Shown here piece after piece: positions 45,088 through 53,696 of a DNA stretch of 64,000 bases (its first letter is position 1; every line of letters starts with the position of its first letter). Both the position numbers and the translations under genes were made by a program. A model generated the notes under the pieces. That model did not search any database and was not told the origin of the DNA. It saw nothing but the letters and a program-made list of their open reading frames with translations. This DNA comes from an uncultured Hyphomicrobium sp. (GTDB lineage Bacteria; Pseudomonadota; Alphaproteobacteria; Rhizobiales; Hyphomicrobiaceae). The DNA lies in assembly GCA_934555825.1 (NCBI GenBank), contig CAKTFJ010000002.1, positions 372,001 to 436,000 on the forward strand, read 5' to 3'.

Positions 45088-45120
45088 TACGGCGGAGCGA
45101 TCCGGGCGCGGCTTTCCAGA

Positions 45121-46428
45121 TCAGAAGTTGACGAGCGCGCCGACGCTGATGAAGTCGGCGGCCTTGAAGTCCTCCGCGATGCCGTCCACATCGGCCTCGT
45201 AACGCTGATATTTGAGGTAAACCGTTGTCGCTGCCGCATCGAGTTCCTGTGCGATGCCGCCGCCGAAGCGTTCGAGCGTGGACGATGTGGCGCCCGCGGC
45301 CAGCGCTGCCGGTCCGAGCTGGTCCAAGTAGGCACCGTACGTGCCGTAAAGAACCGTCGCGCCGAGGCCGGTCCAATTCCTGCGGATGCCCGCCTTCACA
45401 TACCACTGCTCGCTGTCGAGCTGGGTGTGCCCGTTGGCGAGGATCGTGTCGTTGTTGAATTCGCGTCCGTAGGCACCATGCACGAAAAGACCGGTGCCGA
45501 TATGCTGCACGTAACCGCCGGTTTGGAAGAAGTCCGATTGCTTGGATGTGAGGACCGCAACTGCGCCGGTTGTTACCTCGTCGCGCATTTCGGTGTAGCC
45601 GATGCCGAACGCCATCTTGAACCCGGCCATCTCACCTGCGTAACGCGCCGCGACTTCCCAGAAGTCGTCGTCGCCCCATGATGCCGAGAACGAGAACCCG
45701 CCGAACGTTGGCGTATCATAGCGCACGCCGTTCATCACGATGCCGTTGCAATCGCCGCCGAGGGGAACGCCTTGCGTGTAGCAGAAGCCGAGCTGTCCCC
45801 ACGTGAGGTTCGAAAGTGCGCCGTTCGCATCTCTCAGGCGGAACTGCGGGAAGCCGGCAAGAAAGGTGTAGTTGTCGATGACCTGGGTGCCAGAAAGGTC
45901 GGTAAACATCGCCGCGCTCTTTGCGGCATGGGCTTGGCGGCCGACGCTGAGCTTGCCGAGGCTGTCGCTCTGCAGATACCAGAGCGACATCTGGATGTTG
46001 AGGTTGTCGTTGCGGCCCGCGTTGTTTTGGTCGATGGCGCCCGCCCCGCCCGCAAAGGCGTTGCCGGTGAGATCCTGGATGCGCATCAGGTAGCCCGCGT
46101 TCCAGCCCGGTGCAATTTTAGCCTGGCCAAGGAAGCGGATGTTCGACGCCTGCGTGGGGCCCATTCCATGGATGTAGGCGTTCCGCTCTACGCCGTCGTC
46201 CCAGAACGTGATCTCTTGCGCGATGTATCCGGTGATGGAGAGCGAGACCTTGCGGTTTCCTTTGCGGGCCGTCGTAGCTTCGAGCTCCGCAATTCGTGCG
46301 TCCAAGTCGGCACAGCATTGAGTGCCGAGGTCCGCGGCCGCGGCGGGGGAAATCGCCGCGACCGCGAGCCCAACGGCGGCGGCCATTCGGCGCCGTCGTG
46401 TTTTGCGTTCCGATTTCGTCCGCTCCAT
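45121..46428 (-). CDS. Rhizobial-type porin (Porin_2 family)
   Basis: This 435-residue outer-membrane porin has signal core MAAAVGLAVAAISPAAAADL, then a short coiled-coil segment DLDARIAELEATTARKGNRK and the first strand VSLSITGYIAQEITFW, the canonical beginning of alphaproteobacterial RopA/Omp2b-like porins. It ends FISVGALVNF with a terminal Phe. The start with GGAAGG six bases upstream is preferred; an ATG at 46524 would precede a non-signal stretch. Two Cys at DLGTQCCADL are unusual. It forms a general diffusion channel. Confidence 0.9.
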   Translation of the reverse strand: MERTKSERKTRRRRMAAAVGLAVAAISPAAAADLGTQCCADLDARIAELEATTARKGNRKVSLSITGYIAQEITFWDDGVERNAYIHGMGPTQASNIRFLGQAKIAPGWNAGYLMRIQDLTGNAFAGGAGAIDQNNAGRNDNLNIQMSLWYLQSDSLGKLSVGRQAHAAKSAAMFTDLSGTQVIDNYTFLAGFPQFRLRDANGALSNLTWGQLGFCYTQGVPLGGDCNGIVMNGVRYDTPTFGGFSFSASWGDDDFWEVAARYAGEMAGFKMAFGIGYTEMRDEVTTGAVAVLTSKQSDFFQTGGYVQHIGTGLFVHGAYGREFNNDTILANGHTQLDSEQWYVKAGIRRNWTGLGATVLYGTYGAYLDQLGPAALAAGATSSTLERFGGGIAQELDAAATTVYLKYQRYEADVDGIAEDFKAADFISVGALVNF

Positions 46429-46563
46429 CTGCAACCTTCCTGCGCCGGGCGCACCGGCCCGGATCGAATCAAATTCCTTCTTATTCTGAGCCGGGACGAT
46501 GTTCGAGTGGGGTGCAAAATGCATTTGTTTTTCTGTTCCAGGTCAGAGTCTGAGGCGCTGCTC

Positions 46564-47844
46564 TTAAGGCGCTTCCAACACAAGGGAGACATTTTGCCCT
46601 CCGAAACCAAACGAATTGGAGAGCACGGTTCGAACGCGTGCGGGACGCGCGACATTGGCCACCACGTCGAGTGGGATCTCGGGGTCGGGGTTTGTGTAGT
46701 TGATCGTGGGCGGGAGAACCCCGTTCTGGATCGTCAAGAGGGAGATCACGGCTTCGATAGCGCCCGATGCAGAAAGCGTGTGGCCGATCATCGACTTGTT
46801 GGAACTCACGGGCGTTTCGTCCAGGTGCCTGCCGAGAACATCCCTGAGAGACAAGTATTCCATCTTATCGTTTTCCGGCGTGCTGGTGCCGTGGGCGTTG
46901 ACGTAGTCGATGCTTTCTGGCGCTACGCCCGCATCTTCGATGGCGGCGCGAATTGCGCCGATGATGGCGGTGCCGTCAGGCTTTGAGCGCGTGCGGTGAT
47001 AATCGTCCGCTTTCTCCCCGCAGCCGAGCACGACGCCGAGGATCTCGGCGCCGCGTGCCAAGGCGGTCTCGTAGGATTCGAGAACGAGAGCGCCGGCGCC
47101 TTCCGCCATTACGAAGCCATCGCGATCTTTCGAAAAGGGCCGTGAGGCAGAGTCTGGCACGTCGTTCCGCGTAGAAAGTGCCGAGAGTAGAGAAAAACGG
47201 ATCAGGGCCTCGATCTGTACGGAGCTGTCGGTTCCGATGCAGAGAGCGGCATCGGTATCGCCGCGGCGGATTGCTTCCACGCCAAGCTGGATTGCCGTTG
47301 CGCCCGACGCGCATGCCGTGGAGACCGACACTGGAAGTCCTCGCGTTCCGAAGTGCACGGCGAGCCGTTCGCCGACGCTCGCGAACTGACAGATGGAATG
47401 AAGTTCCGGCCACTCCACGCTGCGTGCGGCCGCAAGCAGGCGCTTGTAGCCGTGTTCGCCCGTCCCGGTTGCCGCATCGTAGATTGCCCGCCTGTCCGGC
47501 CATTCGATTTCGGCAGGCGGGGTGGCGAGGTAGAGGGGCCCCGGAAACGCGCTCTCTCTGCCGAGGCTCGCTTGGGTGATGGCTTCTTCGCCTGCGGCCG
47601 TCGCCATTGCGGCGGTGAGCGCTGCGGCGGTGGAGAAGGGGCCGAATTGAGGGTCATCCACGGTCCCTGCGATGGCGGTGCGCAGATCGTCGGTCGGAAA
47701 GCGCGTGATCGATTTTATTCCGGAGCGGCCGGCTGTAAGCGCTGCCCAGTTGTCGGCTTTGCCGCGGCCGAGCGAGGTAACGACGCCAAGTCCGGTCACG
47801 GCGATGCGAGGGCGGCCTCGGCTGTCGTGGGTGGGAGTGCTCAT
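46564..47844 (-). CDS. Beta-ketoacyl-ACP synthase, second FabF1XL-like copy
   Basis: This 426-residue KASII-type enzyme has catalytic Cys178 in VSTACASGATA and His residues in NAHGTSTPEND and NKSMIGHTLSASGA. It closely resembles the enzyme at 50198-51478 (same length; both have SITRFPTD, SNSFGFGGQNV), so the two are paralogues within one cluster. It should extend acyl-AcpXL for the very-long-chain fatty acid of lipid A. Its start overlaps the stop of the neighbouring FabF2XL-like gene by 4 bases, forming a KAS/KAS-like pair. In rhizobial acpXL loci an acyltransferase (lpxXL) usually sits here instead. Confidence 0.85.
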   Translation of the reverse strand: MSTPTHDSRGRPRIAVTGLGVVTSLGRGKADNWAALTAGRSGIKSITRFPTDDLRTAIAGTVDDPQFGPFSTAAALTAAMATAAGEEAITQASLGRESAFPGPLYLATPPAEIEWPDRRAIYDAATGTGEHGYKRLLAAARSVEWPELHSICQFASVGERLAVHFGTRGLPVSVSTACASGATAIQLGVEAIRRGDTDAALCIGTDSSVQIEALIRFSLLSALSTRNDVPDSASRPFSKDRDGFVMAEGAGALVLESYETALARGAEILGVVLGCGEKADDYHRTRSKPDGTAIIGAIRAAIEDAGVAPESIDYVNAHGTSTPENDKMEYLSLRDVLGRHLDETPVSSNKSMIGHTLSASGAIEAVISLLTIQNGVLPPTINYTNPDPEIPLDVVANVARPARVRTVLSNSFGFGGQNVSLVLEAP

Positions 47845-49073
47845 GCGGTCTTCTCTGAAACGCGTTCCAGGAGTGCGAGGCCTTCGCCCCGCCAGTGTCC
47901 AACGCCTGTTACGAGGACGCGATCGATGGCGCCGGTGAGCGGAAGCTCGATATCGTCCGCCTCCGAGGGTGGAGGCAGCTGTCCATGTCTGAGCGCAAGC
48001 GCTGCGAAGGCGATTCCGGCTGGAAGGTGTGCTTCGACGCCGTGTCCGATGAGACTTCCGTAGGCGCGCGCAACCGGTGCATGGCCGTCCGCGGTGAGGT
48101 CGTCGAGAAAGGACAGTTCTTCTTCCGTTATCGGCGCGACACCGCTTGCGCCGCTCAGAACCGGCAGAGGTCCTGTTGGGATGGGTACCCCGAGGCGCGC
48201 GATCAGCTCGGAGAGCGCGCGTGTCACGTCTCCCGGCTGCCGGCCGGTACGCTCCGTTTCGAGCGCGGAAATTTTGGCGTAAGGGGCGGCGCCTCGCGCT
48301 TCGGCATGCGATCTTTCTTCCAAGACGAGAAACGCGCCGACGCTGCCGGGTGTGAAGCCGCCTCCTTCACGGGCGCGCGCCCACACGGGACGGTGCGTTC
48401 CGCGCCAAAGGTTGTGGCCGATCTCGTAGCCCAGCAGAAGATCCTCGCGTTCGGCGTTGAGCGCGCCGCCTGCGAGCACGATGTCGGATTGCCCGGCCTG
48501 GATGCGGCGGAATGCGTTCTCGATTGCGGCGAGGCCCGCCATTTCCTCTCCCATGAACGTCCGCGAGGAGCCGGTGACGCTGTGTACGATGGAGATGTTT
48601 CCGGCGAGCATGTTGGAAAGCTGGGCAAGGAACAGCGTTGGCCGAAGCGCGCCGGGCAGAACCTCCTTTGCCAGTACGGCCGCGTCGCCGCGTTGGTCGA
48701 GGCGTTCGAGTACATCGCAGTCCACCTTGGTGTCGCGCTCGCCACTGCCGGCGGCAACGGCGAGATGCGTCCGGTCGAGCAGCGCGCTGTCGCCCGCGAC
48801 GCCTGCATCGGTGAGCGCGAGCCCGGCCGCGTACACGCCGATGCGCTGCCATGCCTCCATTTGCCTCAGATCACTTTTCTTCGGGATCTGACGCCCGAAA
48901 TCGATCTCGGCCAGCGGGTGTATGGGGTAAGGGGCGTAGCGATCCTCATCGACGGATGCTTCGACGGGCTCTCCGGAAAAGAGAGCCCCATGTGCTTCCG
49001 TGTCTGCGCCGAGCGAGCTCGCGAGGCCGATGCCCGTAATCCAGACTTCGCGTTTATCGGTTATCCTGCCCAC
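47841..49073 (-). CDS. KAS-like protein lacking the catalytic Cys, second FabF2XL-like copy
   Basis: This 410-residue thiolase-fold protein resembles ketoacyl synthases (EVWITGIGLASSLGADTEAH, VLAGGALNAEREDLLLGYEI) but its nucleophile segment reads HSVTGSSRTFMGEE with no cysteine, and the NAHGT histidine loop is also altered. It is therefore likely a non-condensing partner, comparable to a chain-length factor. It is paired by 4-base overlap with an active KAS gene and is a paralogue of the protein at 51490-52731 (both have GSSRTF, LNAEREDLLLG, GHWRGEGLALVE/LE). It may set chain length in very-long-chain fatty acid synthesis. Confidence 0.82.
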   Translation of the reverse strand: MGRITDKREVWITGIGLASSLGADTEAHGALFSGEPVEASVDEDRYAPYPIHPLAEIDFGRQIPKKSDLRQMEAWQRIGVYAAGLALTDAGVAGDSALLDRTHLAVAAGSGERDTKVDCDVLERLDQRGDAAVLAKEVLPGALRPTLFLAQLSNMLAGNISIVHSVTGSSRTFMGEEMAGLAAIENAFRRIQAGQSDIVLAGGALNAEREDLLLGYEIGHNLWRGTHRPVWARAREGGGFTPGSVGAFLVLEERSHAEARGAAPYAKISALETERTGRQPGDVTRALSELIARLGVPIPTGPLPVLSGASGVAPITEEELSFLDDLTADGHAPVARAYGSLIGHGVEAHLPAGIAFAALALRHGQLPPPSEADDIELPLTGAIDRVLVTGVGHWRGEGLALLERVSEKTA

Positions 49074-49091
49074 CGCCGATCTCCGTAGTTT

Positions 49092-50132
49092 TTAAAGTTC
49101 GACGACTATTTTTCCGAACACGTTGCGTGCTTCGAGCCGCGCCAGTCCCGCTTCGAGATCGTCGAGGCGAATAACGCTGTCGATCGTCGGCGTTACGCGT
49201 TTGGCGGCCATTTTTTCCATCGCGCTTTTCATATTGGCCATGCGGCAGCCAAAGCTTCCGATGAGGCGGAGCTGTTGCTGGAAGAGCAGATAGAGGTTCG
49301 TCTGGGCTGCGACGCCGGTGGTGGAGCCGCAAGTGACAAGGCGCCCTCCGCGTGCGAGCGAGAGAATGCTTCCTTCCCACGTCTCCGGGCCGACATGCTC
49401 GAATACCACGTCTACCCCGCGCCGCTTGGTGAGCTTGCGCACGCGCCCTTCGAAGCGTTCCTCGCGATAGTTGATGATGTGATCGGCACCGAGCGTGCGC
49501 GCCTTCTCGGCCTTCTCTGCAGTTCCCACCGTGGTGATCACGGTTGCGCCGGCTGCTTTGGCGAGGTGGATGGCGGCCGTGCCGATGCCGCTGCCGCCTG
49601 CGTGGACGAGCACGGTTTCGCCTGCTTGAAGACGTGCATTATCGAACAGCATGTGCTCGACCGTTCCAAAGGTGACCGGAGCGAGCGCGGCGGCTGTTGC
49701 ATCGAGCCCTTTCGGCGCTTTCACGGCGATGCGGGCCGGTACGTTGACGCGCTCCCGCAGGAAGCCGTCGATGTGGAATCCGTACATGTTTCCGGCTTCC
49801 GTGCAGAAATTGTCGCGGCCTTCGCGGCAGGCCGGGCATGTTCCGCACGTTTTGGCGCCATAGAGCGCGACCACGTCGCCGACGAACAGGTCTTCCACGT
49901 CGTCGCCTACGGCGATCACTTCGCCGGCGGCCTCGGCGCCTAGAATGACCGGTAGCTCGCGCTTCGCGAACGCCATGCCGCGCCAGCCCCAGACGTCGAT
50001 GTGGTTGAGGGCGACAGCGCGGATGCGCACCTTCACTTCATCTGCCGCGGGCGCTGGCGGATCGTCACGGGTGGTGATCACAACATGGCGTTGTCCACGC
50101 AGTTCGGCTGCCCTCATCGTCGTCGTGCGCAT
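49092..50132 (-). CDS. Zinc-type MDR dehydrogenase/reductase of the acpXL locus
   Basis: This 346-residue medium-chain dehydrogenase has a GAEAAGEVIAVGDDVEDL catalytic-domain segment, four structural-zinc cysteines in CGTCPACREGRDNFC, and a Rossmann domain with VLVHAGGSGIGTAAIHLAKA. It matches the adhXL position of rhizobial acpXL clusters, where it may act as an enoyl reductase for very-long-chain acyl-AcpXL. Three in-frame ATGs occur (50156, 50132, 50117); 50132 has the best ribosome site, GAGGGAG six bases upstream. It separates the two fabF2/fabF1 pairs. Confidence 0.84.
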   Translation of the reverse strand: MRTTTMRAAELRGQRHVVITTRDDPPAPAADEVKVRIRAVALNHIDVWGWRGMAFAKRELPVILGAEAAGEVIAVGDDVEDLFVGDVVALYGAKTCGTCPACREGRDNFCTEAGNMYGFHIDGFLRERVNVPARIAVKAPKGLDATAAALAPVTFGTVEHMLFDNARLQAGETVLVHAGGSGIGTAAIHLAKAAGATVITTVGTAEKAEKARTLGADHIINYREERFEGRVRKLTKRRGVDVVFEHVGPETWEGSILSLARGGRLVTCGSTTGVAAQTNLYLLFQQQLRLIGSFGCRMANMKSAMEKMAAKRVTPTIDSVIRLDDLEAGLARLEARNVFGKIVVEL

Positions 50133-50197
50133 GCGCACTCCCTCGCTCCCGTACATTCAAACCGTCCTCGAAAGTGTCTTCTTCTGTGGTGTTCTCG

Positions 50198-51478
50198 TCA
50201 TGCGGGCTCCGCTGAGAACACGACGCATACGTTCTGTCCGCCGAATCCGAAGGAATTGGAGAGCACTGTGCCAACTTGCGATTGACGTCCCAGGTTCGGC
50301 ACGACGTCTAGCGGCAGGTCGGGATCGGAATCGTAATTTATGGTGGGCGGCAGGATCCCGTTTTCGATCGTCAGCACGGAGAAAACAGCTTCCACAGATC
50401 CGGCTGCAATCAGCGTGTGGCCGACCATGGATTTGTTGGAGCTGATCGGGGTGTGATCGAGGCGCTCCCCCAATACAGCCTTGAGCGCGATGTATTCCAT
50501 CCGATCGTTTTCGGGGGTGCTTGTGCCGTGTGCGTTGACGTAGTCGATCTCGTGCGGATGGACGCCGGCGTCGTCGAGTGTCTTTCTGATGGCTCCGATA
50601 ACGGCTGCGCCGTCGGGCCGCGATCGCGTGCGGTGATGCTCGTCGGCTTTCTCGCCGCAACCGCGCACGATTGCGAGGATCCGTGCGCCGCGTGCTCTTG
50701 CTGCGTCGTAAGATTCGAGGACGAGAGCGCCAGCACCTTCGGCCATGACGAAGCCGTCGCGTCCTTTCGAGAACGGTTTCGATGCTTTTGTGGGCTCGTC
50801 GTTTGCCGTCGAGAGGGCTGAGAGGAGAGAGAAGCGGATCAAGCCTTCGGGGTGCACGGTCGCGTCGGTGCCGACGCACAGTGCGGCCTCCGTCTCACCG
50901 CGGCGGATGGCTTCCAGGCCAAGTTGGATCGTCGTGGCACCTGAAGCGCAAGCGGTGCAGATCGAAAGCGGCTCACCTTGCGTGCCAAAGGCCGTTTTGA
51001 GACGATCCGAGACGGCGGCGAAGCGGATGTGTCGTGCGAGGTCATCGAACGCACGCGTGCGTGCGTTCGCGAGCAACCGAGCGTAACCGTCGCGTTTTTC
51101 TTCACATGGCGTATCGTGAAGCCTTCTCAGATGAGGCCATTCGAACTCGGATGGCGGCGTGGCGACGATGAGGGGCCCAGGGAAATGCAAGGGACGGCCG
51201 ATGCGTGCCTGTGCAATGGCTTCGGCGGCGGCCGCCTCTGCCATGCGGGCTGCGAGATCGTGAGCGGAATAGGGAGCGACGTCCATGTCGTCCACAGTGC
51301 CCGCGATGGTCGTTTTAAGGCCGTCGGTCGGAAAGCGTGTAATGGACTTCACGCCAGATTGGCCGGTGACGAGCCGCGCCCATGAGGTGTGCTTTCCGGC
51401 GCCAAGGGATGTGACCAAGCCGAGGCCGGTTACGGCCACCACTGGCCTGCCCTTATGATCGCGCGTTCCACTTGCCAT
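50198..51478 (-). CDS. fabF1XL: Beta-ketoacyl-ACP synthase FabF1XL
   Basis: This 426-residue KASII-type condensing enzyme has catalytic Cys177 in ICTACASGATT and His in NAHGTSTPEND and NKSMVGHTLIAAGS. It occupies the fabF1XL position in the acpXL-fabZXL-fabF2XL-fabF1XL-adhXL order known from rhizobia, where the products build the 27-hydroxyoctacosanoate-type acyl chain of lipid A. The ATG at 51478 is the family start (MASGTRDHKGRPVVAVTGLG); further upstream is an Arg-rich extension. It lies 11 bases after the FabF2XL stop. Confidence 0.88.
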   Translation of the reverse strand: MASGTRDHKGRPVVAVTGLGLVTSLGAGKHTSWARLVTGQSGVKSITRFPTDGLKTTIAGTVDDMDVAPYSAHDLAARMAEAAAAEAIAQARIGRPLHFPGPLIVATPPSEFEWPHLRRLHDTPCEEKRDGYARLLANARTRAFDDLARHIRFAAVSDRLKTAFGTQGEPLSICTACASGATTIQLGLEAIRRGETEAALCVGTDATVHPEGLIRFSLLSALSTANDEPTKASKPFSKGRDGFVMAEGAGALVLESYDAARARGARILAIVRGCGEKADEHHRTRSRPDGAAVIGAIRKTLDDAGVHPHEIDYVNAHGTSTPENDRMEYIALKAVLGERLDHTPISSNKSMVGHTLIAAGSVEAVFSVLTIENGILPPTINYDSDPDLPLDVVPNLGRQSQVGTVLSNSFGFGGQNVCVVFSAEPA

Positions 51479-51489
51479 GCCGTGCGCCT

Positions 51490-52731
51490 TCACTCCGCCG
51501 ATTCGCGGGCAGATTCGGAGGCCGATTCGACGAGGGCGAGACCTTCGCCACGCCAGTGACCGAAGCACGTGACGAGGATCCTGTCGGTTGGTGTGCTGCG
51601 ATCGGCCTCGATCTCAGTCGCATCGAACGGCGGGTAGAACGTCTTTTTCGATATGGCGAGGGCAGCTAGCGCGATACCCGCGATGAAGTGTGCTTCGATT
51701 CCGTGACCCAGCACGGTTCCCCAGCTTCGAACGCAAGACTTGAAGCCGCGCTGCTCTACGCGTTCCAGAAAATTCTGCTCTTCCGTCGTCACGGGTTCGA
51801 CGCCGCTTGCGCCCGAGAGAACGGCGAGGCGGCCGTTCTCGGGCTGAAGCGCGAGCTTGTCGAAAAGGCGCGTTGCCGTGTCTGTCGATTTTTCGCGGTG
51901 GCGGAGGGCGCGATCCGACACAATGCGGGAGAGGCGTGCATAAGGAACGGCTCCGCGGCTGCGTGCGTGGTCGCTTGCTTCCAGGACCAGGAACGCACCG
52001 ACGCTGCCCGGCACAAGCCCGCCCCCGTGCGGGTTGCGCTCCCAAACGGATTTGTACGGACCGGTTGCTAGAGTGTGTGAGATTTCGCATCCGAGGAGCA
52101 GATCTTCCCGCTCCGCGTTGAGCGCTCCGCCTGCGAGAAACACGTCGCCCTGGTTGTCTGCGATGCGGTGTGCTGCGTCGGCAACGGCCGACACGCCTGC
52201 CAATTCCTCGCCTTTGAATGTGCGCGATGAGCCCGTCGCTTTGTGGACGATCGAGATGTTTCCTGCGAGCAGGTTGGAGAGCTGGCCGAGATAAAGCGTG
52301 GGTCTGAGGCCTAGAGCGAGCTCTTGGTTGAGGATGGGCTCCGGCGCTTCGCTCGTCCCGAGTGCGGTCAGCACGCGAGCATCGAGAGCGAGATCGCGTT
52401 CGCCGTTGCCGGCCGCGATGGTGAGATCGACGCGGTCTAGTGTCGATTGATCGCCCGCCAGACCGGCATCAGCCAAGGCCAGCCCCGCCGTGTAGACGCC
52501 GATCTGCTGCCAGCGCTCCATCTGGCGCCGGTCGCTTGTTTTGGGAATTTGCTTGGTGAAATCGAGCGCGACCAACGGGTGTACGGCATACGGCGCGAAG
52601 CGATCGCTATCGATAACAGGGCGTGGGGACGCTTCGCCTGCAAGATGTTGCCAGTGCGCGCTCGCGCCTTCTGCCAGCGAGCTTACAAGCCCGATGCCGG
52701 TGATCCAGACCTCGCGGCTTGTCTCTGCCAT
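51490..52731 (-). CDS. fabF2XL: KAS-like partner FabF2XL lacking the catalytic Cys
   Basis: This 413-residue thiolase-fold protein begins MAETSREVWITGIGLVSSLA. At the nucleophile position it has HKATGSSRTFKGEELAG, without cysteine, so it is probably a non-catalytic or chain-length-controlling partner of FabF1XL. Its position between fabZXL and fabF1XL matches rhizobial acpXL loci. It shares its first base with the fabZXL stop. Its paralogue lies at 47841-49073. Confidence 0.86.
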   Translation of the reverse strand: MAETSREVWITGIGLVSSLAEGASAHWQHLAGEASPRPVIDSDRFAPYAVHPLVALDFTKQIPKTSDRRQMERWQQIGVYTAGLALADAGLAGDQSTLDRVDLTIAAGNGERDLALDARVLTALGTSEAPEPILNQELALGLRPTLYLGQLSNLLAGNISIVHKATGSSRTFKGEELAGVSAVADAAHRIADNQGDVFLAGGALNAEREDLLLGCEISHTLATGPYKSVWERNPHGGGLVPGSVGAFLVLEASDHARSRGAVPYARLSRIVSDRALRHREKSTDTATRLFDKLALQPENGRLAVLSGASGVEPVTTEEQNFLERVEQRGFKSCVRSWGTVLGHGIEAHFIAGIALAALAISKKTFYPPFDATEIEADRSTPTDRILVTCFGHWRGEGLALVESASESARESAE

Positions 52732-53201
52732 CAGCAGACCGTTCCCGCCTCCAGCGCACCGAGCCGCCGACCTTCGCGAACGACGTGTTTTTCGAGAGCC
52801 GGCGAGGGAAACGGAACGTTGCGCATCGTCAGCCTGGCATCCGAGACGCGTTGACCTCTACAGGCAAGGCTCGTCGACATGACGGCGTAGCCCGAGCCCA
52901 GATGGACGCATTCCGCATGCACTTTCAAAAGGGCGCCCGGCTCAACGAACGCCCTGAAGTTCGCCGTCTTGGCTGCTGCAAAAAAAGGCATGCGCGAAAA
53001 GTCGTTAAGCGCCATCAGGAGATAGCCGGCGGCCTGCGCCATCGTCTCAAGAAGAAGCACGCCCGGCATAATCGGATGACCAGGAAAATGGCCATCGAAG
53101 ACTGGGCTGCTTCGCGGCACATGGGCCAGCGCCACGAGCGTTTGACGTTCGCGGTCGAGCGTCTCGATCTTGTCGAGCATCTGGAACGTTTCGAGGCGCA
53201 T
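52731..53201 (-). CDS. fabZXL: 3-hydroxyacyl-ACP dehydratase FabZXL
   Basis: This 156-residue hot-dog dehydratase has the FabZ active-site segment FDGHFPGHPIMPGVLLLETM followed by AQAAGYLL, with the catalytic histidine in HFPGHP. An adjoining helix would bear the acidic partner. It lies 12 bases after acpXL and overlaps fabF2XL by one base. It would dehydrate 3-hydroxyacyl-AcpXL during very-long-chain acyl synthesis. The C-terminal about 30 residues (after FPSPALEKHVV) are longer than minimal FabZ. Confidence 0.9.
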   Translation of the reverse strand: MRLETFQMLDKIETLDRERQTLVALAHVPRSSPVFDGHFPGHPIMPGVLLLETMAQAAGYLLMALNDFSRMPFFAAAKTANFRAFVEPGALLKVHAECVHLGSGYAVMSTSLACRGQRVSDARLTMRNVPFPSPALEKHVVREGRRLGALEAGTVC

Positions 53202-53213
53202 GGCGCTGCCCCT

Positions 53214-53495
53214 CTACTGGGCGACGGCTGTGCGCAGGGCGTCGATCTGGGCACAGAGGTTGCCGATGACGAAGTATTCGTCTCCGCTGTCCTTGCCCTC
53301 GTTGACACGCCCCATCCAGTCTTCGACGGGAAGCTTGATGCCGAATTTCTGATCAATCTCGAAGGTGATGTCGAGGAACGAGAGGCTATCGACCTCGAGA
53401 TCCTTCATGACATGGCTGTGCGGTGTGATCTGGTCCAAGGGCACATCGCTTGTCTCTGCGATGATCCCGGCAACGGTGTCGAAAGTCGATGCCAT
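53214..53495 (-). CDS. acpXL: Acyl carrier protein AcpXL for very-long-chain fatty acid of lipid A
   Basis: This 93-residue ACP has the phosphopantetheine serine at Ser37 in [62 protein letters not shown] and AQIDALR match rhizobial AcpXL very closely and separate it from housekeeping AcpP. It is the first gene of the minus-strand lipid A locus. A candidate FNR/DNR box (53622-53635) lies in the 168-base gap shared with the divergent MaoC-SDR gene. Confidence 0.93.
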   Translation of the reverse strand: MASTFDTVAGIIAETSDVPLDQITPHSHVMKDLEVDSLSFLDITFEIDQKFGIKLPVEDWMGRVNEGKDSGDEYFVIGNLCAQIDALRTAVAQ

Positions 53496-53621
53496 GCAAG
53501 CGCTCTCCGTTGAGGTGCTTTCGTCCGGACAGGAGCGAACGACTCCCCGCCCCGCCCGATCTGCGGAGCCGAGCCTATTCGGCCAATGAACCTCTCGTAG
53601 CAGCGGGCCTCAGGAGCGCGC

Positions 53622-53635
53622 TTAACAGAAGTCAA
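53622..53635 (+). promoter_or_regulatory. Candidate FNR/DNR box between acpXL and MaoC-SDR operon
   Basis: TTAAC-AGAA-GTCAA is a near-dyad of the FNR class (one perfect TTGAC half-site on the minus strand, one with a single mismatch). It lies 62 bases before the MaoC-SDR start and 127 bases before acpXL. The same TTAAC-N4-GTCAA form recurs before pqqA. Activity is not proven. Confidence 0.45.
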
Positions 53636-53696
53636 ATTCCGTGAGGATTGCGGCGGCTATCCCTTGTCGCGTGAGGCAACCGGAGCGTACGGAGCG

